This document shows, piece after piece, positions 1 through 8,293 of a stretch of DNA of 48,432 bases. The translations under genes were made by a program, and so were the position numbers. Positions within the stretch are counted from its first letter, which is position 1. Each line of letters begins with the position of its first letter. The notes below the pieces were generated by a model. That model worked only from the letters and a program-made list of their open reading frames with translations, was not told the origin of the DNA and did not search any database. This DNA comes from a virus, in the IMG/VR virus record IMGVR_UViG_3300024346_011137, positions 1 to 48,432 of that record; one strand, 5' to 3'.

Positions 1-462
1 ATTCTAGAGGCTGACTTTGAAAAAAATGATTACATTGAATATTATTTTGATAATAAAAATGAGATAACAAAATTTGATGTATTACAAGAAGAATACAATT
101 TTAACTATTTCTATAATTTAGATCTTAACTCAACGGCGAGCTATAGACTGGGAGATAATCAAGATAATACAGTTAAAGGGCTATATGGCTCAAATATCAA
201 TATCAAAATCACACCTAAAGATTCTGGAATATTAAAGTTGTCTTTTTCCCCAAGAGGTGGTAGTGGGTTGCTTGTATTTTCTAACAAAGGTAAAATATAT
301 ACAACAAAACTTTGCGACGCTAAAAGTTACAATGAAGTATTTGTTTGTAATGTTGAAAAAAATATTTCTGAAACTTTTACTTTCATACCATTGGGTGGTT
401 TAAATTATCCTATATTATTGAATTTTAGTTTGCATAGTTTTGAAATTACGAAAGTTGCATAA
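1..462 (+). CDS. Unknown protein, C-terminal part (5' end outside window)
   Basis: The frame is open from base 1 to the TAA at 460-462, giving 153 residues, so the gene begins before the window. An internal ATG-like start near 238 would cut a continuous frame and is not needed. The residues are rich in Asn, Tyr, Phe and Ile with alternating hydrophobic positions, which suggests a beta-rich fold. No catalytic motif, signal or membrane segment is visible. The next gene starts 3 bases after its stop, so the two are probably co-transcribed. I do not recognise the family. Confidence 0.7.
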   Translation: MLEADFEKNDYIEYYFDNKNEITKFDVLQEEYNFNYFYNLDLNSTASYRLGDNQDNTVKGLYGSNINIKITPKDSGILKLSFSPRGGSGLLVFSNKGKIYTTKLCDAKSYNEVFVCNVEKNISETFTFIPLGGLNYPILLNFSLHSFEITKVA

Positions 463-465
463 AAG

Positions 466-918
466 ATGAAAGTTGAAGGAACGATTGTAGATGAGCTTAC
501 TGCTAAGAAGCAAACTGAAGAAGCTTTAGCAGAACTCATGAAAGTTGATGACACTCATAACATGAGTTTCCATAAAGTGCTTGTTGAAAAAAATGGGCAA
601 ATGGTGGAAATTGAAGTTCCAATTGATGACATTAATTTATTGGATGATTTTGATGATGAAGATCTTACAGAAGAGGGTGAAAGGTCATTGGGCATTATTG
701 ATGCTGAATATGACAGCACTTCTGATGATGGTCCAGAGAAGAAGCCAAGAAATAGAATGCCAGTGGTGGAGATTAATATCAAAGATAAAAATGATGATTT
801 TGAAATCATCTGTCCACACACTGGCAGTAAGAATGTTTATCAAATCAATTCTTTTGCATGGGCTAGTTATGAAACTGATGAGCCATTCATGGTAAGAATC
901 AACATCGAAGAAGATTAA
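466..918 (+). CDS. Acidic hypothetical protein
   Basis: This 150-residue protein has a strongly acidic middle (Asp/Glu runs around residues 55-90) and a C-terminal segment with a Cys-Pro-His-Thr-Gly stretch near residue 115. The start ATG lies 3 bases after the preceding stop and lacks a clear Shine-Dalgarno, so translational coupling is likely. The acidic linker may be flexible and the C-terminal part folded. Its stop overlaps the stop of the minus-strand gene at 915-1154, so the two genes converge. I cannot assign a function. Confidence 0.7.
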   Translation: MKVEGTIVDELTAKKQTEEALAELMKVDDTHNMSFHKVLVEKNGQMVEIEVPIDDINLLDDFDDEDLTEEGERSLGIIDAEYDSTSDDGPEKKPRNRMPVVEINIKDKNDDFEIICPHTGSKNVYQINSFAWASYETDEPFMVRINIEED

Positions 919-1154
919 TCTTCTTCCTCTTCAATAACAATACCGAAAGCTGGACTCAAATTATTTATAATTGTTTCCAGCTTTTTATTTATTTCACTCA
1001 GATTCTCTTCAATCGCTGAAAGTTTAAGTTTGATATCTTTAGAATGTCTACTAGAAGATTCCAAACTAGCGCTAGCAATCTCAGCAGCTTCTGCTAAGGT
1101 AATCTCTGAACTTTTGATTTTCTCATTAAGCTCATCTAATCTTATTTGTTTCAT
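915..1154 (-). CDS. Small coiled-coil protein, minus strand
   Basis: A 79-residue protein, mostly charged helix with Leu/Ile heptad-like spacing (residues 3-70) and an acidic C-terminus ending in a Glu/Asp run. The ATG (complement of 1152-1154) is preceded on the minus strand by GAGGA with 6 bases of spacing. It overlaps the end of the upstream minus gene as ATGA, so the pair forms a two-gene operon running against all neighbours. The ribosome site and overlap argue that it is real. The function is unknown; a small regulator or host-interaction protein is possible but unsupported. Confidence 0.7.
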   Translation of the reverse strand: MKQIRLDELNEKIKSSEITLAEAAEIASASLESSSRHSKDIKLKLSAIEENLSEINKKLETIINNLSPAFGIVIEEEED

Positions 1155-1351
1155 CTTGTTCCTCTAAAACTAATTTTTGGAAAACTAGAATTATTTTCTG
1201 ATGCTGGAGAATTAGAAATTAACTGTATGATTTCGTCTAATTTCTTTTTAGCTTTTAGTGCTTCATCATTTTGCAAAGCAGCTTCTGTGAGAAACGATCT
1301 CATATCGTATAATTCTACCAACAACATGTCTCTATCAATAGTAATTTTCAA
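1151..1351 (-). CDS. Small hypothetical protein, minus strand, TTG start
   Basis: A 66-residue protein. Its start is TTG (complement of 1349-1351), supported by a perfect GGAGG on the minus strand (plus positions 1359-1363) 7 bases upstream. The first about 48 residues are predicted helix with alternating charged and hydrophobic residues; the tail is Ser/Asn-rich and basic. Its Shine-Dalgarno lies inside the coding start of the divergent gene at 1352, so the two starts abut back to back. No family is recognised. Confidence 0.7.
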   Translation of the reverse strand: MKITIDRDMLLVELYDMRSFLTEAALQNDEALKAKKKLDEIIQLISNSPASENNSSFPKISFRGTR

Positions 1352-1849
1352 ATGAATGCCTCCAAATTTTATATTCCTGAACTTAATAGACTTTCAATTG
1401 TAAACAAAAGTATTTTTGCAAATATTTCTGTTCCTGGTCATATTACTGATTCAAAATTAATATTTTCAAACTCTTGTAATATAATTATTCCCAGGCTAAT
1501 TGAACTTCAACTATATGATTCTATTGAGAAACGAATATGCAATTATTATAAAGGCTTTCAACAAGAAACTATAGTGGAATTTAAGCTATTAGAAAACAAA
1601 ATAAATACTAATTTTGTCATCCCACATTTTGAATGTAAAAACTTCAAATGTTTGTCTTGTAACAAAATCCACACCAAAGATGCAGATAAATGTTGTGAAA
1701 TGAAAAAATCAATTTTAGAAATTTATGATTGTAAATTATATAAAATTACAATTCCTAAGCTGGATGAAATTAATATTAAATTAGAAGAAAGCAGAGATGA
1801 ATTTGTATCTTTGCATTTTCCAAGTTTGATGGATACAATAATGCTATGA
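1352..1849 (+). CDS. Hypothetical protein with Cys cluster
   Basis: A 165-residue protein. Around residues 97-115 it has a cluster of Cys and His (Cys-Lys-Asn-Phe-Lys-Cys, then Cys-Asn-Lys, His, Cys-Cys), which may bind zinc. The rest is Ile/Leu/Asn-rich. The start is uncertain because no Shine-Dalgarno is visible and the first ATG abuts the divergent minus-strand start. The stop overlaps the next ATG (ATGA at 1846-1849), so it is the first gene of the recombination-nuclease operon and may serve it. No function is assigned. Confidence 0.7.
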   Translation: MNASKFYIPELNRLSIVNKSIFANISVPGHITDSKLIFSNSCNIIIPRLIELQLYDSIEKRICNYYKGFQQETIVEFKLLENKINTNFVIPHFECKNFKCLSCNKIHTKDADKCCEMKKSILEIYDCKLYKITIPKLDEINIKLEESRDEFVSLHFPSLMDTIML

Positions 1850-3129
1850 GCGAAGAAGTATCAATAAATAGAAAAGTAAAATATATCCGGCTCACTAATT
1901 TTCAAAATCACAAAGAAACAGTGATAAAACTTGAAGATGGGCTGAACATGCTTACGGGTTCTAATGATAATGGTAAATCTGCTATTGTTAGAGCTATCGC
2001 ATTTGTTTACTATGGCAAAAGTGTTGAAGATTGTATTTTCTGGGGAGAAAATTTCACATCTGTTGAATTAGAATTTTTTGACAACTCTGCTGTCAGAAGA
2101 ATCAAACATAAAGATTACAACAAAATTGAAATTAGAAACTCAGACGAAACTGAATTTAAATCATATAAGGGATTTGGTACAAAATACCCCGAAGCTGTTT
2201 TAGATTTCTTGCAAGCTCCTATCATTCATAAAGAATTAGGATATTTAGCATATTCTGAACAATCTAACAAGAATTTCCTTATTGACATTCTTCCATCTCA
2301 TCTTCCAAATGTAATTTCATCCATTATTGGTGTAGATGACCTTGAGGAAGCTTCTAAAGTATTGTCTACAAAAACATTAAGAATAAATGACAAAATAAAT
2401 ACTTTAGAAAATGAAATTCAAGAAATAGATAAAGAAATTGAATCTGATTATTCAACATTAGATGAAGATATAGATAGTTATGATTCTGCTAAACAACTAT
2501 TTGATGATGCAGAAATCTTAAATTCCACCTTATCGGAAATGTCATCTTGCCAAGAGTCTTATTTAGAAATTCTTCGCAAAGGCAATAAGATTAAGAATGA
2601 AATCAAATATTACAAGCAAATTATTGACATTCTTTCTACAAATATAGATGAGATTGAAGATATCAATGCTGTTGCTACTAGTATGGAAGATCTATTTAAC
2701 AAGATTGAAACTAATCAAAAAACATTAGATTCAGTAGATAAATTTATCAATACTGTTCAACCATTCATTGATGAAGAGAAAAATATTACATCTTCTGAAA
2801 ATATGAATAGAAGTTTATCTTTCATGGAAGAGCATATTGAAAAAGTGAATTTAATTAATTCTCAAATCAAAAATGTTGAAGATACTCTTGAAAATATCAA
2901 TTTGATTATTAATGAAAAAAGTGAAATTGAAAAAGCTGAGTTTTATTTGTCAGGTGTAATTTTAGCCAATCCAATTCAAACTAACTATGATACTAATCAA
3001 AAAAGCATTGAAGAAATTGACAATGAATTGAAGCTGTTGAACAATGATTATTCAGTTCTTATTGAAGAGATTACAAATAAGAAACTATCTTGTTCAAAAT
3101 GTAAGACTATAGGAGGAGTGAAAATATGA
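1846..3129 (+). CDS. Rad50/SbcC/gp46-like ATPase, N-terminal half with zinc hook
   Basis: A 427-residue protein matching the N-terminal half of Rad50/SbcC/T4 gp46. It begins with the typical fold (LTNFQNHKE), has a Walker A GSNDNGKSA at about residues 39-47 and a Q-loop-like Ser-Glu-Gln near residue 140. About 260 residues of coiled coil then follow and end in Cys-Ser-Lys-Cys near residue 417. That CxxC looks like the zinc hook that sits at the apex of the coil in full-length Rad50. The protein stops 10 residues after the second Cys, so there is no returning coil, signature motif or Walker B. Those lie in the gene at 4366-5064. It overlaps both neighbours by ATGA, so translation is coupled. 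Identity as an N-half is strong; the hook assignment rests on position and CxxC. Confidence 0.9.
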   Translation: MSEEVSINRKVKYIRLTNFQNHKETVIKLEDGLNMLTGSNDNGKSAIVRAIAFVYYGKSVEDCIFWGENFTSVELEFFDNSAVRRIKHKDYNKIEIRNSDETEFKSYKGFGTKYPEAVLDFLQAPIIHKELGYLAYSEQSNKNFLIDILPSHLPNVISSIIGVDDLEEASKVLSTKTLRINDKINTLENEIQEIDKEIESDYSTLDEDIDSYDSAKQLFDDAEILNSTLSEMSSCQESYLEILRKGNKIKNEIKYYKQIIDILSTNIDEIEDINAVATSMEDLFNKIETNQKTLDSVDKFINTVQPFIDEEKNITSSENMNRSLSFMEEHIEKVNLINSQIKNVEDTLENINLIINEKSEIEKAEFYLSGVILANPIQTNYDTNQKSIEEIDNELKLLNNDYSVLIEEITNKKLSCSKCKTIGGVKI

Positions 3130-4094
3130 AAGTTTTATTTGTAGGAGATAATCATATTGATGGCAAAACTCCTCAAAATCGCACTGACAACTATATGGAA
3201 GCCACTTTAAGAAAACTTCAAGAATGCATGCAAATTGCTGAAGACAGAAAAGCAGATGCAGTGGTTTTTCTTGGAGATGTTTTCAATCACAGAGAAGTAA
3301 GTCCATTAGCTAGAAATGGTGCACTTAAAATTCTCAAATCTCAAAGTGATGGAAAGGCTTGGTCATTCCCATCTTATGTTGTTGTTGGGAATCATGACAT
3401 CCAATCTTCGCATCCTCTTGAAAATAGCAGCTTGGGAACTTTAATAGAAGCTGGTGTATTAATTAAGTCAGATTATGAGCCTAGCTTAGGAATTGCTTTT
3501 GGACATTTTACTAATGATTTAGATAATGAAATCAGAGAAGGTAAATTGACCACTAATTCTGCCATTATTTGGGCTTGCCATGCTTCCATCACAGATAGAC
3601 CTTCTAGGTTTTCTGAACACACTATTCTATTTGATTCTGTGTCTGTTCATCCTAACAATGTTTTAGTGATTTGCGGACATATTCATTATCCTATGGAAAT
3701 GATAAGAGATGATGGAAAATGGTTTGTTAATCCTGGAGCTATTGGAAGAATGGCAGCTTCTAAAGATAATTTCGAAAGAGATTTGAAAGTTTTTTGGCTC
3801 GAATATGAACTTGATGGAAATATTATCGATAAGAGATTCATTCCATTGAAATCTGCTGAAAATTACAAGAATATTTTTAGATTAGAAGAAATTGAAGTGA
3901 TTAAGGCAGAGAAGAAAGAAGTTCAAGAATTTATCAAAAAAGTTTCTTTGATTCGAGCTCATAATTGGAACTACACAACTTTAGACGATAAACTCATGGC
4001 GCTAAAAAGCTATGGCACTGAAAATAAAATTCATGATAAAACCATCGACATTGCGATGGAAGCAGTAAGATCAGTAAACGAGGAACAAAAATGA
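3126..4094 (+). CDS. Mre11/SbcD/gp47-like nuclease
   Basis: A 322-residue calcineurin-like phosphoesterase and the nuclease partner of the Rad50-like ATPase. The metal-binding motifs occur in order: GDNHID (residues 7-12), LGDVFNH (about 49-55), GNHD (about 88-91), a CHA segment near 151 and GHIH near 180. The C-terminal approximately 90 residues are charged helix, probably the ATPase-contact region. In cells and T4 this complex processes double-strand breaks and feeds recombination-dependent replication. The gene lies between the two halves of its ATPase, with ATGA overlaps at both ends, which would favour co-translational assembly. Confidence 0.92.
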   Translation: MKVLFVGDNHIDGKTPQNRTDNYMEATLRKLQECMQIAEDRKADAVVFLGDVFNHREVSPLARNGALKILKSQSDGKAWSFPSYVVVGNHDIQSSHPLENSSLGTLIEAGVLIKSDYEPSLGIAFGHFTNDLDNEIREGKLTTNSAIIWACHASITDRPSRFSEHTILFDSVSVHPNNVLVICGHIHYPMEMIRDDGKWFVNPGAIGRMAASKDNFERDLKVFWLEYELDGNIIDKRFIPLKSAENYKNIFRLEEIEVIKAEKKEVQEFIKKVSLIRAHNWNYTTLDDKLMALKSYGTENKIHDKTIDIAMEAVRSVNEEQK

Positions 4095-4369
4095 GTGAAG
4101 AATTGACCTATGCAGAAAGAGTTCAGAAATTAAGAACGAGTTTAGATAAAGCTACTGCAAGAAAAGAAGAAAAAGAAGAAACTCGTAAAAATTTGATTAA
4201 AGATTTTGACAATCTTAAAGCCAAATGCAAAGAACTTTTTGATTGTAATATTGATGAGCTTGCAAAGAAGATCATTGAAAAAGAAGAGCAACTTGAAAAG
4301 CTTATATCTGATTCTGAAGACAAACTAAAAACTGTCACTGATAATCTAAACAGCGGTAAAGATGCATGA
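4091..4369 (+). CDS. Small coiled-coil protein between SbcD-like and SbcC C-half
   Basis: A 92-residue protein that is almost entirely charged helix with heptad-like hydrophobic spacing, rich in Lys and Glu, with Cys at about residues 47 and 52. It overlaps its neighbours by ATGA at both ends. It sits exactly where the returning coiled-coil arm of a Rad50/SbcC chain would be encoded. I infer that it may supply part of that arm, or bridge the two ATPase halves. It has no ATPase motif of its own. The minus-strand frame over it is a shadow. Confidence 0.8.
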   Translation: MSEELTYAERVQKLRTSLDKATARKEEKEETRKNLIKDFDNLKAKCKELFDCNIDELAKKIIEKEEQLEKLISDSEDKLKTVTDNLNSGKDA

Positions 4370-5064
4370 CACTGATTGAATTAAAGAAGAGTTTGGAGTC
4401 TTGTAATTCCAAACTCTTAGTCATGAAAGCTAGAAGAGATAAATTACAAGAAGATAAAGTTTTAAAAGAAGATAAGTTGGAATCTGAAAAAGATGAAAAG
4501 TTTCATACTAACCAAGCTTCTTTATTGCTAAAATCTCAAGCTGCTGACACTAGAAAAACAGCTCTAGAAGCTATAGATGATATGACTACACAAGCTATCA
4601 AACCTATGTTTGGTGAAGATTATAGCTTCAAATTTGATTATGATGCTAATGCTTTAGATAAAGGGCTTAAATCTGGATTCAATATCACTCCAAAAATCAC
4701 AAGTATCATTAATGGACAACCTCTATCCACTTCAATCAAAGAAAGTAGAGGCGGTGGATTAATTGAAGTGATGAGTGTATTATTGAGATTCTCATTCTTA
4801 AGATTGATTGGATACAATGGTCTAATAATTTTAGACGAAACTTGGGTTAGTGTTTCTAATGATGAAAAGCTGAAGAATCTTATTAAGTTTCTAAATAGCT
4901 ATATTGAAGAAACTAATATTCAAGTTTTATTAGTAACTCATAGAGCTGAATTGTTTGGAAAAATTTCAAATAACATTTTGAAAGTTTACAAAGATGACGG
5001 TGTTGGTAAATGTATTCCTATATCTTACGATGACTTGATTGATGGAATGAAATCTATAGAATGA
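4366..5064 (+). CDS. Rad50/SbcC/gp46-like ATPase, C-terminal half
   Basis: A 232-residue protein carrying what the 1846-3129 gene lacks. It has a coiled coil at about residues 1-75, the ABC signature region ESRGGGLIEVMSVLLR (near 125-140), Walker B GLIILDETW (about 153-161) with the catalytic Glu, and a His switch in LLVTHRAE near 190. There is no Walker A. It should therefore form a composite ATP site with the N-half. The coil is much shorter than the N-half arm (about 260 residues), unless the 92-residue coiled-coil product completes it. ATGA overlaps at both ends indicate coupled translation. Confidence 0.88.
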   Translation: MTLIELKKSLESCNSKLLVMKARRDKLQEDKVLKEDKLESEKDEKFHTNQASLLLKSQAADTRKTALEAIDDMTTQAIKPMFGEDYSFKFDYDANALDKGLKSGFNITPKITSIINGQPLSTSIKESRGGGLIEVMSVLLRFSFLRLIGYNGLIILDETWVSVSNDEKLKNLIKFLNSYIEETNIQVLLVTHRAELFGKISNNILKVYKDDGVGKCIPISYDDLIDGMKSIE

Positions 5065-5897
5065 CAAAAAAAGAACTTGCAGATCCAATATATAAACTAA
5101 TGACAGACGTGTACAAAAGACCAGTTCCAGCGCAATCAGAATTATCTAATCCTTTTGCTGCAAATAAGCGCAGAAGGAAAACTTCTTTGTCTGACAAATC
5201 TAATTCATTGTCTGAAAATGTCGAAGAATGGAATGCTAAAGATTTTGTTCATTATTTTTCACAATGTTATTTCAAGAGTTATAATGCTACATATAAAGTC
5301 ACATATTCTTCAGATTGTTCTGTAATTTCTGAAATTCAAGATTTCATGAGCGACAATTCTCTTGAAGTTAATGCTAAGACAAGAGAATTTATAGATTGGT
5401 GCTTTGACAACAAGGCATTGATCTCAACTCGTACTGGCTATTTTTTCTTAGTTAGTACTCGACAGTTTTTAAATAGATACTATCAAGATAAGATCATTTC
5501 CCAAAATCCAAATCACAATCTTCTTGATTTCTTCAATGATGTGGAATCTTTATATAACAATAATCGCTCTAAAGAAATTTATTCTAAATATGGAATTCCA
5601 ATAGCATCTACATTTTTGATCAACAAGAAAAACATTGATAAGGAAAAAGTCAAGTCTGGATTAATTCAATGGATTTTGTCTTTGTCATCTGGAAATAATG
5701 AGCAAAGAAAGATGCTTGTAAGTATCTTGCAAAAATCAATAAGCCGATCTCCATACATAGATAATTTCGAATTGCTTGATTGGAGAGATGTTTTAAATGA
5801 TGTTATTGAAAAATTCAAGAATGAATCATGGTGGAGAGAAGAAGATTACCCAGGCTCTCCAAGATTTAAATTTGATAAATTTTTGAAAAATGAATAA
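5061..5897 (+). CDS. Hypothetical protein in replication operon
   Basis: A 278-residue soluble protein with a basic patch near residues 35-42 (Asn-Lys-Arg-Arg-Arg-Lys) followed by a Ser-rich linker and a mainly helical remainder rich in aromatic residues. It overlaps the SbcC C-half by ATGA and the next AAA+ gene by 8 bases, so it is translated within the recombination/replication operon. The basic patch could contact DNA. I see no recognisable catalytic motif and cannot name a family. Confidence 0.75.
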   Translation: MTKKELADPIYKLMTDVYKRPVPAQSELSNPFAANKRRRKTSLSDKSNSLSENVEEWNAKDFVHYFSQCYFKSYNATYKVTYSSDCSVISEIQDFMSDNSLEVNAKTREFIDWCFDNKALISTRTGYFFLVSTRQFLNRYYQDKIISQNPNHNLLDFFNDVESLYNNNRSKEIYSKYGIPIASTFLINKKNIDKEKVKSGLIQWILSLSSGNNEQRKMLVSILQKSISRSPYIDNFELLDWRDVLNDVIEKFKNESWWREEDYPGSPRFKFDKFLKNE

Positions 5898-7500
5898 TAA
5901 ACATGAAGAGATGATGATTGAAACGGAAACTCTTATCCGTTCTAAAAGAAATATTATCTATCTCGTAACACAAGAAGAGAATCGTGTAATGTCGGCTTTG
6001 GAATCTATATGTTCCAAGGCCGAAACTAAATGGGACGTTATAAAATGGGATATTGTCTCAGGGTTACATTCGTCTGATCCAGAGTTCTTACCTAAAAAAC
6101 AATCAGAAACTGAACTAGACCAATTGGAAGTGCTGGAATGGTTCGAAAAGCTGTTGGTACCTAAAGATAAGTTCTGTATCTTGATACTTAAAGATTACAA
6201 TAAATTCTTTGGCACTTCAAGCTATCGTGGACAAGCTGAGAATAGAACTATCAGATATATTAAAAATTTATCTTCAAAGCTTAATTCTCACAATAAAGCA
6301 ATCATTATCATTTCAAATTCTTTTGAAGTCCCGAATGATTTAGATAAATCCTTAGCTATTTTAGATTGGCCTTTTCCAGAAAAAAGCGAAATAAAAGAAA
6401 AGATTTCCGATTTATTATCTAAAGCATCAAAGAGAAAAGAATTAGCTGATAGATTTCAAACTAAATATTCTGAAGATGAAATTGAACATATAATTCAATC
6501 TTTTCAAGGACTCACTCTTACTGAATGTGAGCAAACTTGCGCTTATTGCATGATCAAACATTCAAAACTTCAACCTGAAATAATTTCAAATCATAAAAAA
6601 GACATCATTAGAAAATCCGGTTTACTAGATTGGGTTGATAGTGATATTGACATGAATGAGATTGGTGGTCTTGAAGGTTTGAAAAATTGGCTTGAAAAGA
6701 GAAAAGATGCTTTCTCTGAAGAAGCAGCAATATATGGCCTCCCAGCTAATCCTAAGGGCATTTTATTAGTGGGAATACAAGGAGCTGGAAAATCTTTATT
6801 TGCTAAGGGTATTTCTTCATTCTGGAATTTCCCATTGTTAAAATTAGATATGGGAAAGATTTTTTCAGGGTTAGTGGGATCATCTGAGCAAAACATGCGA
6901 CAAGTGTTCAAAGTGGCTGAATCTGTTGCTCCTTGCATTTTATGGTGTGATGAGATTGACAAAGGTATGTCTGGGTCTAAAAGTTCATCATCTTCTGATG
7001 GTGGTACAACTTCAAGAGTTTTAGGATCCTGGCTTACATGGATGCAAGATAGAAAAGCGCCTGTATTTGTAGTTGCCACTGCTAATGATGTTTCTAATCT
7101 ACCGCCTGAATTATTAAGAAAAGGTAGATTTGATGAGATATTTTTCGTTGATCTGCCAAAAGAAAATGAAAGAAAGAAAATATTTGAAATTCATCTTAAA
7201 AAGAGAAAACGTAATCCTAACCATTTTGATTTGGCAGCTTTAGTAGATGCTTCTGATTATTACACTGGTGCTGAAATTGAATCATCTATAGAAGCAGCAA
7301 TGTATGAGGCATTTAGTGACAATAGAAGAGATATCATCACTGAAGATGTTTTATTAAGTTTGCATAACACAGTTCCCATTTCAAAACTTATGAAAGAAGA
7401 AATTAGTGCTCTTAGGAAATGGGCTTCAGAACGAGCCAGAAATGCCTCTAAATCTGATAGAATTATCGTTAGAAACAAAGTTGAAGAGGAAGATTTGTAA
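5890..7500 (+). CDS. Ycf46-like AAA+ ATPase
   Basis: A 536-residue protein. Its N-terminal 250 residues begin with a TLIRSKRNIIYLVTQEE segment typical of Ycf46-type proteins. A classic AAA module follows: Walker A GIQGAGKS (about 296-303), Walker B LWCDEID (about 352), a Ser-rich loop with GTTSRVLG, sensor VATAND and RKGRFDE with the arginine finger. The C-terminal lid is helical. Ycf46 is a conserved ATPase of cyanobacteria and plastids, also found in other bacteria and phages; its biochemical role is unsettled. Next to helicase and loader genes it may remodel replication complexes. The AAA assignment is firm; the Ycf46 label is by resemblance. Confidence 0.85.
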   Translation: MNNKHEEMMIETETLIRSKRNIIYLVTQEENRVMSALESICSKAETKWDVIKWDIVSGLHSSDPEFLPKKQSETELDQLEVLEWFEKLLVPKDKFCILILKDYNKFFGTSSYRGQAENRTIRYIKNLSSKLNSHNKAIIIISNSFEVPNDLDKSLAILDWPFPEKSEIKEKISDLLSKASKRKELADRFQTKYSEDEIEHIIQSFQGLTLTECEQTCAYCMIKHSKLQPEIISNHKKDIIRKSGLLDWVDSDIDMNEIGGLEGLKNWLEKRKDAFSEEAAIYGLPANPKGILLVGIQGAGKSLFAKGISSFWNFPLLKLDMGKIFSGLVGSSEQNMRQVFKVAESVAPCILWCDEIDKGMSGSKSSSSSDGGTTSRVLGSWLTWMQDRKAPVFVVATANDVSNLPPELLRKGRFDEIFFVDLPKENERKKIFEIHLKKRKRNPNHFDLAALVDASDYYTGAEIESSIEAAMYEAFSDNRRDIITEDVLLSLHNTVPISKLMKEEISALRKWASERARNASKSDRIIVRNKVEEEDL

Positions 7501-8291
7501 TGGATGAATTTCTTAAGATATTGGGGGTAGATTCAGATAAATTAAAAACTGATGCTAAGAATCGCAGAAGAGATGAAGGCATTGGTTGTTCAATTTGTGA
7601 TTTTTCTGGATATATCAAAAAAGAAGACAATAAAACTTCTATGTGTGTTTGTCTCAAGGATCAATATTTTAAAGAATTATTCATCAAAGCAAATGTTCCA
7701 AATTTATACATTGGTAAATCTGTGGATGATTGGGACACAAGAATTGATTCTAGAGGAAATGAACTTGGGGCTGAACAGAAAATAAGTGAATGGGTATTCA
7801 CTTTGATTAAAGCTTATGATAAAAAATTAAGAGCTATTGTTTCTGGAAATTCTCCCAAGATAATTCACTCATTTAACAAAGAAGATTTTTTACATTCTCT
7901 GATTTTTGAAGGCAATATTGGAAGTGGTAAGACATTTATAGCTTCAGTGTTAGTTCAATCTGCTATAAGAAAAGGACTCACTGCTAAATTTTATGATTGG
8001 ACAGATATAACCACAACCATTTCGGATTTTGATAAAAAAGATGTAATTGATTCTTACTTAGATGAATTTAGAAACTTGGACTTTATTGCTATAGATGCTG
8101 TGGAGCATTATTCTTTTATGCCAAATCATGCTATACCATTGCTAGATAGAATCTTTAAGTCTAGACTAAATTCTGGCAAACCTACAATAATAATGACATC
8201 TCCAAACTACATAAATATCAATGGTGGTAGTGGATGGAATTCATTCTTAAGAAATTGTTTAGCTGTAAAACTTCCTAATGCGAGGAGATAG
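7500..8291 (+). CDS. DnaC/DnaI-like helicase loader ATPase
   Basis: A 263-residue protein. The N-terminal part has a Cys cluster (GCSICDF at about residue 28 and MCVCL near 48) that may bind zinc, as in several DnaC-like proteins. An AAA+ core follows with Walker A GNIGSGKTF (about 138-146) and Walker B LDFIAIDAVE near 197, in which the usual acidic pair is Asp-Ala. GKPTIIMTSPN is a sensor-1-like strand. The gene is directly followed by the DnaB-like helicase (2-base gap), the usual arrangement for a loader. GAGGA precedes the ATG by 8 bases. The non-canonical Walker B suggests weak or altered hydrolysis. Confidence 0.82.
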   Translation: MDEFLKILGVDSDKLKTDAKNRRRDEGIGCSICDFSGYIKKEDNKTSMCVCLKDQYFKELFIKANVPNLYIGKSVDDWDTRIDSRGNELGAEQKISEWVFTLIKAYDKKLRAIVSGNSPKIIHSFNKEDFLHSLIFEGNIGSGKTFIASVLVQSAIRKGLTAKFYDWTDITTTISDFDKKDVIDSYLDEFRNLDFIAIDAVEHYSFMPNHAIPLLDRIFKSRLNSGKPTIIMTSPNYININGGSGWNSFLRNCLAVKLPNARR

Positions 8292-8293
8292 AT

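Noticed and set aside
581-895. Overlapping + frame of 104 codons
   Set aside because: A Met/Lys-rich shadow of the 466-918 gene, with no ribosome site.
1361-1397. Minus-strand promoter TTGAAA-18-TATAAA for the 1151-1351 gene
   Set aside because: The predicted start would fall inside the GGAGG ribosome site, so the box cannot serve that gene as drawn.
6591-7079. 162-codon minus frame inside the Ycf46-like gene
   Set aside because: Antisense shadow of a strongly conserved AAA domain; no ribosome site or promoter.
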